A stretch of DNA of 64,000 nucleotides from an uncultured Bacteroides sp. (GTDB taxonomy: Bacteria > Bacteroidota > Bacteroidia > Bacteroidales > Bacteroidaceae), in the NCBI GenBank assembly GCA_944322285.1, contig CALUOR010000020.1, positions 1 through 64,000 on the forward strand, given 5' to 3'. Below are positions 27,832 to 36,903 of the stretch, in pieces; position 1 is the stretch's first letter; each line of letters opens with the position of its first letter. A model generated the notes under the pieces. The model was not told the origin of the DNA. It ran no database searches and saw nothing but the letters and a program-made list of their open reading frames with translations. A program made the translations under genes and the position numbers.

Positions 27832-27969
27832 GACATACGTATCTCCTCACTCGACACATACGTATCTCTCTGCTTAGGACATACGTATGTCCTCATGCAA
27901 GACATACGTATGTCTCCACCATCGACATACGTACATCGACACCATCGACATACGTACGTCCTAATCATA
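27832..27969. repeat. ~23-bp tandem array, word GACATACGTATGTC
   Basis: Six copies of GACATACGTA, or the variant GACACATACGTA, start at 27832, 27853, 27878, 27901, 27924 and 27947, so the period is 21-25 bp, mostly 23. The best copies extend to the palindrome GACATACGTATGTC. The array fills the gap between the RND permease and the TolC-like gene, where it may alter expression of the downstream gene. Confidence 0.7.
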
Positions 27970-27983
27970 TAGACTATATAGTT

Positions 27984-29297
27984 ATGAATCAACATGTTAT
28001 AAAATCAAGAAAAACGGCCGTATACGGCCTCCTGCTGGTCTTGGCTTTCGGCCTGACAGCGATAAACGTCTCTGCCCAGCAGGTTTACACGCTGGACAAG
28101 TGTATTGAAATGGCTTTACAAAACAACGTCCGCACGAAGAACGCGGAGAACGACCTGAATGCGGCCAAACTGCAGAAGAAGTCGGCCTTTACCCATTATT
28201 TCCCGTCGGTCAGCGCCACCGGAGGAGGCTTTATCTCAGACAAAGGTCTGCTGGAGATGAATACGGAAGCCGGCAAACTGTCGTTGGTAGATGACGGTCT
28301 TGTGGGCGGAGTTACCGCCACATTGCCGCTCTTTACCGGAGGACAGATTGTCAACGCCAACAAGCTGGCGGACGTAAATGTGGACGTCAGCCGCTTGCGA
28401 CGCCGGCAATCGGAAAACGAAGTGAGGCTCACCGTCGAACAGTATTTCTGGCAGGTGGTGACACTGAAAGAGAAGCTGCACACCATCGGCACCCTGCAAG
28501 CGCAACTCGACCGGATTCACCGGGATGTGGAAGCGGCAGTGGCCGCAGGGGTGACCAACCGCAACGACCAACTTCAGGTGGAACTGCGTAGGAACGAGAT
28601 GCGCAGCAAGCGTATCTCCATAGCGAACACCCTGGATGTTTCCCTGCATCTGCTGGCCCAGTACATCGGTTGTCCGACGGACAGCGCCGGACGTATTGAC
28701 GTGGATTGGAAGATGGACGGCGGGCTTCCCTTGTGCCCGGACGAGCTTTACCGTTCGCCGGAGTCATCGCTTCCGCTCACCGCGGAATACCATCTGCTGC
28801 ACAAACAGGTGGACGCCAGCCGTCTGCAACATAAGATAACCGTAGGAAAGAACCTGCCTACGGTGGCCGTGGGCGGCGGTTACGTGTATGAGAACCTGAT
28901 GGACCGGGACCATTCGTTTTGGATAGGAGGCGTTACCGTCAGCGTCCCTCTGACCAAATGGTGGGGCGGCTCGCACGACATGAAGCGGCAAAAGCTGCAA
29001 GTGCGCAACGCGGAGAACCAATTGAAAGACCAAAGCGAACTGCTCGTCATCCGTATGCGGAACGCATGGAACGCCATGAACGATGCCTATCAGCAAGTGA
29101 AGATAGCCATTGAAAGCATTGGCCAGGCGGAGGAAAACCTGCGCCTGCAATCGGATTATTACCAGGCGGGCACATGCACCATGAGCGACTTGCTCGAAGC
29201 GCAGACGCTCTACCAGCAAAGCCGCGACAAGTATGTGGAAAGCTACTCCCAATATGAGGTGAAGAAGAGGGAATATCTGTTGGCGACAGGCAGATAG
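27984..29297 (+). CDS. TolC-like outer-membrane efflux protein
   Basis: 437 residues: signal peptide (1-30, ending VSAQQ), then two OEP repeats of helical and beta-strand segments (for example VYTLDKCIEMALQNNVRTKN at the start and LLEAQTLYQQSRDKYVESYS near the end). It forms the outer-membrane channel of the RND pump encoded upstream. It is 198 nt from the permease, with the 23-bp array in between. Confidence 0.9.
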   Translation: MNQHVIKSRKTAVYGLLLVLAFGLTAINVSAQQVYTLDKCIEMALQNNVRTKNAENDLNAAKLQKKSAFTHYFPSVSATGGGFISDKGLLEMNTEAGKLSLVDDGLVGGVTATLPLFTGGQIVNANKLADVNVDVSRLRRRQSENEVRLTVEQYFWQVVTLKEKLHTIGTLQAQLDRIHRDVEAAVAAGVTNRNDQLQVELRRNEMRSKRISIANTLDVSLHLLAQYIGCPTDSAGRIDVDWKMDGGLPLCPDELYRSPESSLPLTAEYHLLHKQVDASRLQHKITVGKNLPTVAVGGGYVYENLMDRDHSFWIGGVTVSVPLTKWWGGSHDMKRQKLQVRNAENQLKDQSELLVIRMRNAWNAMNDAYQQVKIAIESIGQAEENLRLQSDYYQAGTCTMSDLLEAQTLYQQSRDKYVESYSQYEVKKREYLLATGR

Positions 29298-29410
29298 ACC
29301 TATATAATACTCATTTTGGGGACTTCGTTCATTTGGCCTTGTAACCCTTTTGCAACACCTTTGTTTCCCATTCTTAAAAAGTGTGTAAAGAATACGTAAC
29401 CGCATACCTG

Positions 29411-29418
29411 TACTTTTG
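29411..29418 (+). promoter_or_regulatory. -7 box of the TonB receptor gene
   Basis: TACTTTTG followed by CGGC, 29 nt before the ATG at 29448. There is no clear -33 box. Confidence 0.45.
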
Positions 29419-29447
29419 CGGCATCAAATTAACAGATTTAAATAGGT

Positions 29448-32246
29448 ATGAAACGTATTCTGAAAGGATTGTTATTCGCATTCCTGATTGCGACAGCTTC
29501 TGCCCCCGCGATGGCAGACGAGAACGATGCCGTGTCGGCCAAAGGAACCATCCGTGGCCGCATCATCGACAACACGAAACAGACGCTCCCCGGAGCCACC
29601 ATCTACATTGAAAACCTGCACACTGGCGTCACCAGCGACGTGAACGGCTTCTACACCTTCACCAACCTGGAGCCGGGCACATACAGAGTGAAAGTGACTT
29701 ACGTGGGCTACTCGCCCGTGGAAATGACCATCACCATCCCGCAAGGCAAGACCGTGGAGAAGGACGTGGTGATGAACGAAGGACTCGAATTACAGGAAGT
29801 CGTGGTAGGCGGCGCCTTCACCGGACAACGCCGCGCCCTGTCTTCACAGAAGAGCAACTTGGGCATTACGAACGTCGTATCCGCCGACCAGGTGGGCAAG
29901 TTCCCCGACTCGAACATCGGCGACGCGCTGAAGCGCATCAGCGGCATCAACGTGCAGTACGACCAGGGCGAGGCACGCTTCGGACAAGTACGAGGCACGA
30001 GTGCGGACATGAGCTCCGTCACCATCAATGGCAACCGCGTGCCCTCGGCCGAAGGCGAGACCCGCAACGTGCAACTCGACTTGATTCCTGCCGACATGAT
30101 TCAGACCATCGAAGTGAATAAGGTAGTGACGCCGGACATGGACGCCGACGCCATCGGCGGCAGCATCAACCTCGTCACCAAGAACTCTCCCTACAAGCGT
30201 TTCATCAGCGCCACGGCCGGCACGGGCTATAACTTCGTGGCCGACAAGATGAACCTCAACCTGGGCTTCACTTACGGCGACCGCTTCTTCAACGACAAGC
30301 TGGGCCTGATGCTCTCCGCTTCTTACCAGAACAACCCCGCAGGCAGCGACGACGTGGAGATGGCCTACGAACGGAACGACGACGGCGAGGTGGTGCTGGA
30401 CGAATACGAGGTGCGCCAGTACTACGTCACCCGCCAGCGTCAGAGCTACTCCCTGGCTCTCGACTGGGAAATCAACGCCAACCACAAGCTGGACTTCAAG
30501 GGCATCTTCAACAACCGCAACGACTGGGAAAACCGTTACCGCCGCCAGTATAAGTGGGATGACGAGACGCCGAACGAATACGAGATGATATTCGAGAGCA
30601 AGGCCGGAGGCCCTGACCAACGCTACGCCCGCCTGGAGCAGCAGCGCACCATGGACTTCACCCTGGGCGGCGAGCACCTCTTCGGCCGCCTGCAATTCGA
30701 CTGGAAGGCCTCTTACGCCCAGGCCGGCGAGAAGCGCCCCCACGAACGCTACCTCTCCTTCAAGCGCGAGGGCGTGGCCATGGAGACGGACTTCAGCGAC
30801 ATCCGCCGCCCCTTCATGCGTCCCGTTTCGGCTGCGGACTACCTGCTGGACAAGGACAACACCCACGGCTTCGAGCTGGACGAGCTGACCGAACAGTTTG
30901 AAGACATCAAGGAGAAGGACCTCAAGTTCAACGCCAACTTCGAATTGCCCCTCGTGCAAGGCCGCTTCGCCAACAAACTGAAGTTCGGTGCCAAGGTGGT
31001 GGACAAGGACAAGGAGAAATGGATAGACTTCTACGAATACAAGCCCACGGACGAGGACGCCTTCATGGCAGGCGCATTGGGCCACCTCGTCAACCAGGAC
31101 CGCGACGGCTACATGGCCGGCGACCGCTACAAGGCAGGCAACTACGTGGACAAGAAATACCTGGGCAACATCAATGTAAAAGACGCTTCACAATTTGAAG
31201 AAGAGGTGAAGCTGGACGAGATGGCCGAAAACTTCGAGGCACACGAGACGGTGACTGCCGGTTACCTGCGCTTCGACCAGCAGCTGGGCAAGCGCTGGAA
31301 CCTCATGGCGGGCCTGCGACTGGAGAACACGCACGTGACCTACAGCGGATATATCTACGACGACGGCGACATGACCGGAGGCGACGAGAGCCTCAACCCC
31401 ACGGGCGAGCAATCGAAGAGCTACCTCAACGTGCTGCCCAGCGTCTTGCTGAAGTGGGACGCTGGCGACGACCTGAAGCTGCGCGCCGCCTTCACCAACA
31501 CCCTCTCCCGCCCCAAGTACGCCGACCTCGTGCCCAACGTCATCATCGACAAGGAGGACATCGCCTTCGGCAACCCTGACCTGAACGCCACCCTCTCCTA
31601 CAACCTCGACCTCAGTGCCGAGTACTACTTCAAGTCCGTCGGCCTCATCAGCGCGGGCGTCTTCTACAAGAAAATCAACGACTTCATCGTGGACTACCGC
31701 CAGCAGAACTACCAGTACAACGGCGTGACCTACGACGAGATGAAGACCCCCATCAACGCCGGCGACGCCAACCTGCTGGGCGTGGAAGTGGCCTACCAGC
31801 GCGACTTCGGCTTTATCCACCCGGCACTGAAGTGCATCGGCCTGTACGGAAACTACACTTACACGTACAGCAAGGTGAACCACTTCAACTTCGAGGGCCG
31901 CGAGAACGACGACCTGCGCCTGCCCGGCTCGCCCGAGCACACGGCCAACCTCTCGCTCTACTTCGAGAAGGCCGGCTTCAACCTGCGCTGGAGCTACAAC
32001 TTCGCCTCCGACTTCATCGACGAAGTGGGCGAGGAAGCCTTCTACGACCGCTACTATGACAAGGTGAACTACATGGACGTCAACGCCAGCTACACCTTCG
32101 GCCGCGCGTTCAAGACCACCTTCTATGCCGAAGCCACCAACCTGCTGAACCAGCCCCTGCGCTACTACCAGGGCACGCCCGACCGCTCCATGCAGGCCGA
32201 ATACTACGGAGTACGTATCAACGCAGGTGTCAAGATTAGCTTCTGA
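29448..32246 (+). CDS. TonB-dependent receptor paired with a phosphatase
   Basis: 932 residues: signal peptide (1-23), CarboxypepD_reg-like domain (about 30-120, GRIIDNTKQTLPGATIYIE), plug (about 125-255, PDSNIGDALKRISGINVQYD) and a 22-strand-type barrel ending in NAGVKISF with a C-terminal Phe. It imports a ligand across the outer membrane using TonB energy. The phosphatase gene downstream suggests a phosphorylated or phosphate-bearing ligand, which is inference. The coding sequence is markedly GC-rich relative to the flanks. Confidence 0.88.
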   Translation: MKRILKGLLFAFLIATASAPAMADENDAVSAKGTIRGRIIDNTKQTLPGATIYIENLHTGVTSDVNGFYTFTNLEPGTYRVKVTYVGYSPVEMTITIPQGKTVEKDVVMNEGLELQEVVVGGAFTGQRRALSSQKSNLGITNVVSADQVGKFPDSNIGDALKRISGINVQYDQGEARFGQVRGTSADMSSVTINGNRVPSAEGETRNVQLDLIPADMIQTIEVNKVVTPDMDADAIGGSINLVTKNSPYKRFISATAGTGYNFVADKMNLNLGFTYGDRFFNDKLGLMLSASYQNNPAGSDDVEMAYERNDDGEVVLDEYEVRQYYVTRQRQSYSLALDWEINANHKLDFKGIFNNRNDWENRYRRQYKWDDETPNEYEMIFESKAGGPDQRYARLEQQRTMDFTLGGEHLFGRLQFDWKASYAQAGEKRPHERYLSFKREGVAMETDFSDIRRPFMRPVSAADYLLDKDNTHGFELDELTEQFEDIKEKDLKFNANFELPLVQGRFANKLKFGAKVVDKDKEKWIDFYEYKPTDEDAFMAGALGHLVNQDRDGYMAGDRYKAGNYVDKKYLGNINVKDASQFEEEVKLDEMAENFEAHETVTAGYLRFDQQLGKRWNLMAGLRLENTHVTYSGYIYDDGDMTGGDESLNPTGEQSKSYLNVLPSVLLKWDAGDDLKLRAAFTNTLSRPKYADLVPNVIIDKEDIAFGNPDLNATLSYNLDLSAEYYFKSVGLISAGVFYKKINDFIVDYRQQNYQYNGVTYDEMKTPINAGDANLLGVEVAYQRDFGFIHPALKCIGLYGNYTYTYSKVNHFNFEGRENDDLRLPGSPEHTANLSLYFEKAGFNLRWSYNFASDFIDEVGEEAFYDRYYDKVNYMDVNASYTFGRAFKTTFYAEATNLLNQPLRYYQGTPDRSMQAEYYGVRINAGVKISF

Positions 32247-32253
32247 TAGGTCA

Positions 32254-32368
32254 TGACATACGTATTTCCTATTCAAATACATGTACATGTAACATATTCA
32301 TACATGTACATGTAATGAGTAAACACATGTACATGTATCTATGGTATATATGTACATGTATTGATATT
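32254..32368. repeat. 23-bp tandem array, word ACATGTACATGTA
   Basis: Units start at 32277, 32300, 32323 and 32346, exactly 23 bp apart, each with the palindromic word (A/T)CATGTACATGTA. One unit to the left (32254) carries GACATACGTA instead, the word of the array at 27832. The array lies between the TonB receptor and the phosphatase gene. Confidence 0.7.
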
Positions 32369-32412
32369 CAATAGTAGGATGTCTGTTCCTAAAACATTCC
32401 AGAAACACGGCC

Positions 32413-32420
32413 TACCTTTG
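32413..32420 (+). promoter_or_regulatory. -7 box of the phosphatase gene
   Basis: TACCTTTG followed by C, 38 nt before the ATG at 32459. This suggests the phosphatase can be transcribed separately from the receptor. Confidence 0.5.
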
Positions 32421-32458
32421 CCGTACAAAAGAATATAAACCATTAAACAATAGAAACA

Positions 32459-33397
32459 ATGAAAAAACTATTCCTTTTACTCACCGTCGCCCTGCTGGGC
32501 CAGTGGGCATCGGCCCAAGAACCGAAGATAGACTACAGCGTCTACGACGACAAGTGCAACTTCTACATCGCCAACGACCTGGGCCGCAACGGCTACTACG
32601 ACCAGAAGCCCATCGCCGAACTGATGGGCGTGATGGCCGAGGAAGTCGGTCCCGAATGCGTTATTGCCGCCGGCGACGTCCACCACTTCGAGGGCGTGCG
32701 CTCCACGGAAGACCCCCTGTGGATGACCAACTTCGAGCTTATCTACGCGCACCCCGAACTGATGATTGACTGGCATCCCGTCTGTGGAAACCACGAATAT
32801 CGCGGCTCGACGCAAGCCGTCGTGGACTACAGCCGCGTGAGCCGCCGCTGGGAGATGCCCGCCCGCTACTACACCAAGTCGTTCAGCGAGGAAGGCACCA
32901 CCGTGCGCATCGTCTTCATCGACACCACGCCCCTCATCGACAAGTACCGCCAGGAGTTCACCAAGTATCCCGACGCCTGCCAGCAGGACATCGACGAGCA
33001 GCTGCGTTGGCTGGACAGCGTGCTTGCCTCGGCCAAGGAAGACTGGGTCGTAGTCGTGGGCCATCACCCCATCTACGCCGAGACGTCGAAGGACGACATC
33101 GAGCGCCAGGACATGCAACGCCGCGTGGACAGCATCCTGCGCCGCCACAGCAACGTGGCCATGTACATCAACGGCCACATCCACAACTTCCAGCACATCC
33201 GCATGGCGGGCAGCCCGATAGACTACATCACCAACTCCTCCGGCTCCCTCAGCCGCAAGGTGCAGCCCGTGGAGGGCACCGTCTTCTGCAGCCCCGAGCC
33301 GGGCTTCTCCATCCTCTCCGCCACGCCCACCACGCTGGAGCTGCGCATGATTGACAAGCACGGGCAGGTGCTGCATACGGTGACGCAGACGAAATAA
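32459..33397 (+). CDS. Purple-acid-type metallophosphatase
   Basis: 312 residues with a signal peptide (1-19, ending ASAQ), so it acts in the periplasm or outside. The metallophosphatase metal-site motifs are in order: IANDLGRNGYYD, AAGDVHH, CGNHE, VVGHHP and INGHIHNFQH. The length and motif spacing fit the tartrate-resistant acid phosphatase (ACP5-like) group. It probably releases phosphate from an organic ester taken from the medium, in partnership with the TonB receptor upstream. It is GC-rich like the receptor gene. Confidence 0.85.
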   Translation: MKKLFLLLTVALLGQWASAQEPKIDYSVYDDKCNFYIANDLGRNGYYDQKPIAELMGVMAEEVGPECVIAAGDVHHFEGVRSTEDPLWMTNFELIYAHPELMIDWHPVCGNHEYRGSTQAVVDYSRVSRRWEMPARYYTKSFSEEGTTVRIVFIDTTPLIDKYRQEFTKYPDACQQDIDEQLRWLDSVLASAKEDWVVVVGHHPIYAETSKDDIERQDMQRRVDSILRRHSNVAMYINGHIHNFQHIRMAGSPIDYITNSSGSLSRKVQPVEGTVFCSPEPGFSILSATPTTLELRMIDKHGQVLHTVTQTK

Positions 33398-33492
33398 CTC
33401 TTTATAAGACAATCGCTTCAAATCCCCTCTCCGGCAGAAGGATGTCGGGAGGGGAAACATTGTAAATCCTCAAGAATGCTCCTGATAATTTT

Positions 33493-33702
33493 TTACTTTG
33501 TTTCAAGCATGAAGAACACTGCCGTAGCGATAAGCAGTAAACCTAATACGCCATAAAACAGACGAGCTTGAAGACGACCTACGTTCTGCACTATAAATTG
33601 GGTATTGCGAGCTGTAAAGAACCAATTCCAGTCCAGCAAGGCTGCCAGCAGACTGATAAGTCCCGTCAGCGCGAAAATGCCTTGAATGATATAATGACTC
33701 AT
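33493..33702 (-). CDS. Imm17-like small membrane protein
   Basis: 69 residues from the ATG at 33702; the longer upstream start would overlap tsaE. It has two membrane helices (about 4-22, IIQGIFALTGLISLLAALLDW, and 46-64) joined by FFTARNTQFIVQNVGRLQAR. The size, the helix layout and the WFF/NTQ region fit the Immunity 17 family, which is annotated as toxin immunity from context in other genomes. No toxin gene is nearby, so that role is uncertain. Confidence 0.55.
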   Translation of the reverse strand: MSHYIIQGIFALTGLISLLAALLDWNWFFTARNTQFIVQNVGRLQARLFYGVLGLLLIATAVFFMLETK

Positions 33703-33712
33703 CTCCTCTTCA

Positions 33713-34138
33713 TTATGCAAAATCTTCCAGCGTAACTTTACGGGAAGTGTCTTCCATTTCCTCAATTATGACCTTTACGGTTTGTCCCGGAAGCAGTTCT
33801 TCTACTAGCTCGGGCCATTCGATGAAGCAAAGGGCACCGCTGTAGAAATAGTCTTCGTACCCCATGTCGTATACTTCTTCCAACTTCTTGATACGGTAGA
33901 AGTCGAAGTGATAAATCAACTCACCTCCCTTGTCGGAGCGATATTCGTTGACAATGGCAAAGGTTGGCGAGGTGATGACATCGCTCACGCCCAACTCTTC
34001 GCAAATGGCTTTGATGAAGGTTGTCTTGCCCGCGCCCATCTTTCCGTAAAAGGCAAATACGGTGTTGTCGCCCATGGCTTGGACAAACTGGCATGCGGCT
34101 TCCTGAATCTGATCTAAAGATTGAATTCTGATTTCCAT
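33713..34138 (-). CDS. tsaE: tRNA t6A biosynthesis ATPase TsaE
   Basis: 141 residues. Walker A is [14 protein letters not shown] (about 32-45), preceded by FAFYG, with the family segments [10 protein letters not shown] and HFDFYRI following. It is the ATPase that drives the TsaBDE complex in making N6-threonylcarbamoyladenosine at tRNA position 37. It lies 18 nt after the metal ABC permease gene. Confidence 0.92.
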   Translation of the reverse strand: MEIRIQSLDQIQEAACQFVQAMGDNTVFAFYGKMGAGKTTFIKAICEELGVSDVITSPTFAIVNEYRSDKGGELIYHFDFYRIKKLEEVYDMGYEDYFYSGALCFIEWPELVEELLPGQTVKVIIEEMEDTSRKVTLEDFA

Positions 34139-34156
34139 CTTATATAGTTTGTTAGA

Positions 34157-34987
34157 TTATTGTCTGATAGCTTTCTTTTGCAAGCAGAAAGTCTGAACGC
34201 TTTTCCATCCCTTGCACAAAGCATAGATGAGGATGGAGAAGAATATAATGGAAGCACCCGAAGGCACATTGCTATAGAAAGATAAGAACAGTCCGCCTAA
34301 ACAGCTCAGGCATCCGATGGCAATGGCCCCCCAAATGATATGACTAAAACGATAAGAAAAAAGGTTGGCCGTCATCTGTGGTATGGTAAGCAACGAAATG
34401 ACCAACACAATCCCTACCATGCGGAGGCATGAAACAATGGCCAATGCGATGAACATCATCATGACATACTCAAACAACGTTACTGGCAATCCTTGTGAAC
34501 GGGCAAACTCGCTATCAAAAGCGATGCTGACAATGGTTCGCAGGAAAAAGAAAAAGAACAGGCCCAATACAGCCGCCAATATGGCCAATAGCATGATGTC
34601 ACTAACATTGATAGTCAGAATATTTCCAAATAAATAGGCCGACAAATCCGGAGTATAACCGGGGGAAAGGAATGTGAATATGATGCCTAACGCCATACCA
34701 AGCGCCCAAAAAACAGCGATGGCCGAATCTTCACGCATGTCTTTCCGTTTGCTGAGCCACTCTACTCCGAAGGCCGAGAGAACGGCAAATACCGCTGCGG
34801 ACAAGATGGGTGAGATTCCGGTGTACAGCCCCAAACCAATGCCACCAAACGATGCGTGCGTCAGCCCTCCGCTGATGAATACAAGCCTGCGTGTGACAAT
34901 GTAGGTGCCTATCATGCCACAAACAATGCTTGCCAGCAGGCTTCCTATCAATGCGTGTTGAAAGAATGTATAGTGTAATAGTTCCAT
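34157..34987 (-). CDS. Zinc/manganese-type ABC transporter permease
   Basis: 276 residues of the ABC-3 (ZnuB) family with about eight helices. The signature GGLTHASFGGIGLGLYTG (about 40-57) matches the EAA-like loop of this group, and ILIYALCKGWK ends it. It imports a divalent metal, most probably zinc or manganese, with an ATPase and binding protein that are not in this window. It sits in a minus-strand run with tsaE. Confidence 0.85.
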   Translation of the reverse strand: MELLHYTFFQHALIGSLLASIVCGMIGTYIVTRRLVFISGGLTHASFGGIGLGLYTGISPILSAAVFAVLSAFGVEWLSKRKDMREDSAIAVFWALGMALGIIFTFLSPGYTPDLSAYLFGNILTINVSDIMLLAILAAVLGLFFFFFLRTIVSIAFDSEFARSQGLPVTLFEYVMMMFIALAIVSCLRMVGIVLVISLLTIPQMTANLFSYRFSHIIWGAIAIGCLSCLGGLFLSFYSNVPSGASIIFFSILIYALCKGWKSVQTFCLQKKAIRQ

Positions 34988-35000
34988 ACCTCCGGCTGAC

Positions 35001-35432
35001 TTATTTTTTATGCGGGTTGGCTCGTAACTCTCCTACCACCAGAAATACTTCGTCCTTCAAATTGTCGGGCAAGGTAATGCCGCGCAATTGCAGGCTGCGC
35101 ACCCATCCGGCCACATCTTCTTCCTGCATGGTGTAGAATACATCGCGGAATTCTTCTTCTTGCTCAGTGCTATAGGCATCGCCGGCCATGCCTTTATAGC
35201 GGTCCAGCTCCTCATCATCGTAATATTCTATCTGCTTGCTTACAGCCGCCAACAGGCTTTCCTTTTCACAAACTTCGTGCTGGCCACAACATTCCATGTC
35301 CACCGGATTCACTTCAGGAATGGCCTCCAGTTCTCCGCTCTCTACTTTCTCTTGGAGGCGGCGGTTGCGCACCACTCCGGCGATAGCGGCCGCTATGCCC
35401 AATACAACCAGACTAATAATCAGTATCCACAT
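35001..35432 (-). CDS. Membrane-anchored hypothetical protein
   Basis: 143 residues with one N-terminal helix (about 2-20, WILIISLVVLGIAAAIAGVV) and a soluble acidic region including VDMECCGQHEVCEKESL, with four cysteines (CC..C..C pattern) that could bind a metal. The C-terminal part (EEEFRDVFYTMQEEDVAGW) is helical. I recognise it as a conserved Bacteroidales type of unknown function. Its position next to a metal permease hints at metal handling, which is inference. Confidence 0.65.
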   Translation of the reverse strand: MWILIISLVVLGIAAAIAGVVRNRRLQEKVESGELEAIPEVNPVDMECCGQHEVCEKESLLAAVSKQIEYYDDEELDRYKGMAGDAYSTEQEEEFRDVFYTMQEEDVAGWVRSLQLRGITLPDNLKDEVFLVVGELRANPHKK

Positions 35433-35458
35433 GAAGCCTTAAACGTTTTTTATTTGCG

Positions 35459-35466
35459 CAAAGATA
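35459..35466 (-). promoter_or_regulatory. -7 box of the 35432 gene
   Basis: TATCTTTG followed by CGC on the minus strand, 26 nt before the ATG at 35432. It probably drives this gene and the genes downstream of it on the minus strand (permease, tsaE, Imm17). Confidence 0.5.
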
Positions 35467-35493
35467 CATAGATTTAGCCATACGGCAAAATGT

Positions 35494-36744
35494 TTATTCA
35501 TTCTGCTCCACAATGCTGAATCCCGCTTGCTGCAAGTCGTTCCAAAAGTTTGGATAAGACTTGGTCACTACTTCGGGGTGACGGATACAAAGTTCTGCAA
35601 AGACAAAGCTTGCGGGAGCAAAGGCCATGGCCATGCGGTGATCCTCGTATGTATCGATGCAAGGACGTGCTTCGGGCGTACACCGTTCTCCTTCCCACAG
35701 GAGAATGCTATCCTGTTCGGAACGAAGCACAAAACCTAGCTTGCGTAACTCGGTGACGAGGGCATAAAGCCGGTCCGTTTCCTTTATCTTCAGACTTTGC
35801 AAGCCGGTGAAACGGAATGGGATGCCCATCAGGCAACAAGTCACGACAAAAGTTTGCGCCAAATCCGGAATATTCACTAAGTCGGCCTCGAGATGAGAGA
35901 CGGGTGCTTCGCCCCGACTGAGAATAACTCCTTGTGGAGTATATTCACTCCGTACGCCCAACCGGGAAAAAAGTTCGGCCCCGTGACTATCTCCTTGATA
36001 ACTATTTTTGAAAAGGCCTTGAAGCTCTACCCGCACATCGTCTTGCGTGTGCTTCCGCAGAAGGATCGCAACCATTTCATACCAATAAGAAGCCGCACTC
36101 CAGTCACTTTCCACACGAAAAGGCGTATCCCGATAACCACCCGGAGCTACGGCGATGCTATTGGCCGATGTCCATTGTGCTTGCGCGCCGAAGTCGTGCA
36201 TCAATTGCAAAGTCAGGTCGATGTAAGGCCGCGACACGATGTCGCCCGTCAGGTGCAGCGTCAATCCCTGAGGTAAGGTGGTGCCAATCATCAATAAGGC
36301 TGAAATATATTGCGAGCTGACACCGCCTGGCAAGGTGATTTCCTCTCCGGTCAGCCGGGTGCCCGTAATACGTAAGGGCGGATAACCTTCGTTGCCTGCA
36401 TACGTTATTTGTGCACCCAACGTCCGCAGGGCATCTACCAAGATGCGGATAGGTCGTTGCTGCATACGGGCTGTGCCGGTAATAAGATGCGTGCCGGGCG
36501 TCACGCTCAGGTAAGCGGACAAGAAACGCATGGCAGTGCCTGCCGCCATGATGTCTATTACGTCCGGCATGTCGGCCAAGGCACGTATCATGACACGGGT
36601 GTCGTCACAATCGCTCAGATTGCTTGGTCTGGTGGTGCCATTTGCCAGGGCATGCAGAATGAGCGCACGGTTGCTGATGCTTTTCGAAGCAGGCAGAGCG
36701 ATGGAGGCACTCAAGGTAATGGGAGCGATAAAGCTATATTGCAT
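35494..36744 (-). CDS. aroA: 3-phosphoshikimate 1-carboxyvinyltransferase (EPSP synthase)
   Basis: 416 residues from the ATG at 36744; the longer frame adds 13 residues with no homology-like content. Family motifs seen are LPASKSISNRALIL near the N-terminus (phosphate binding), SQYISALLM, DWSAASYW, and KIKETDRLYALVTELRKLG, DHRMAMAF near the end. It joins shikimate-3-phosphate with PEP in aromatic amino acid synthesis. Confidence 0.92.
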   Translation of the reverse strand: MQYSFIAPITLSASIALPASKSISNRALILHALANGTTRPSNLSDCDDTRVMIRALADMPDVIDIMAAGTAMRFLSAYLSVTPGTHLITGTARMQQRPIRILVDALRTLGAQITYAGNEGYPPLRITGTRLTGEEITLPGGVSSQYISALLMIGTTLPQGLTLHLTGDIVSRPYIDLTLQLMHDFGAQAQWTSANSIAVAPGGYRDTPFRVESDWSAASYWYEMVAILLRKHTQDDVRVELQGLFKNSYQGDSHGAELFSRLGVRSEYTPQGVILSRGEAPVSHLEADLVNIPDLAQTFVVTCCLMGIPFRFTGLQSLKIKETDRLYALVTELRKLGFVLRSEQDSILLWEGERCTPEARPCIDTYEDHRMAMAFAPASFVFAELCIRHPEVVTKSYPNFWNDLQQAGFSIVEQNE

Positions 36745-36780
36745 TGTAGTATGTATGTTATGGTATAGTAATTTCGAATG

Positions 36781-36811
36781 CAAAGATAGATTTTCCCGAC
36801 ATACTTTTCAA
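36781..36811 (-). promoter_or_regulatory. Promoter of aroA
   Basis: On the minus strand a TTG (36809-36811) and TATCTTTG (36781-36788) are 20 nt apart, the standard Bacteroides promoter layout, 36 nt before the aroA start. Confidence 0.6.
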
Positions 36812-36903
36812 GTTTTGTAACAGAAAAGCATTTTATTCCTTTAAAAAGATGATATTACACTAGTGTCTCTTAAAATTTGTTATATATAAATTTTTCTTTC
36901 TGA

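Noticed and set aside
31188-32288. Long minus-strand frame antisense to the TonB receptor
   Set aside because: Composition is the valine/alanine-rich pattern of a reverse-complement shadow, with no signal or domain. The same holds for 29844-31085 and 32477-33460.
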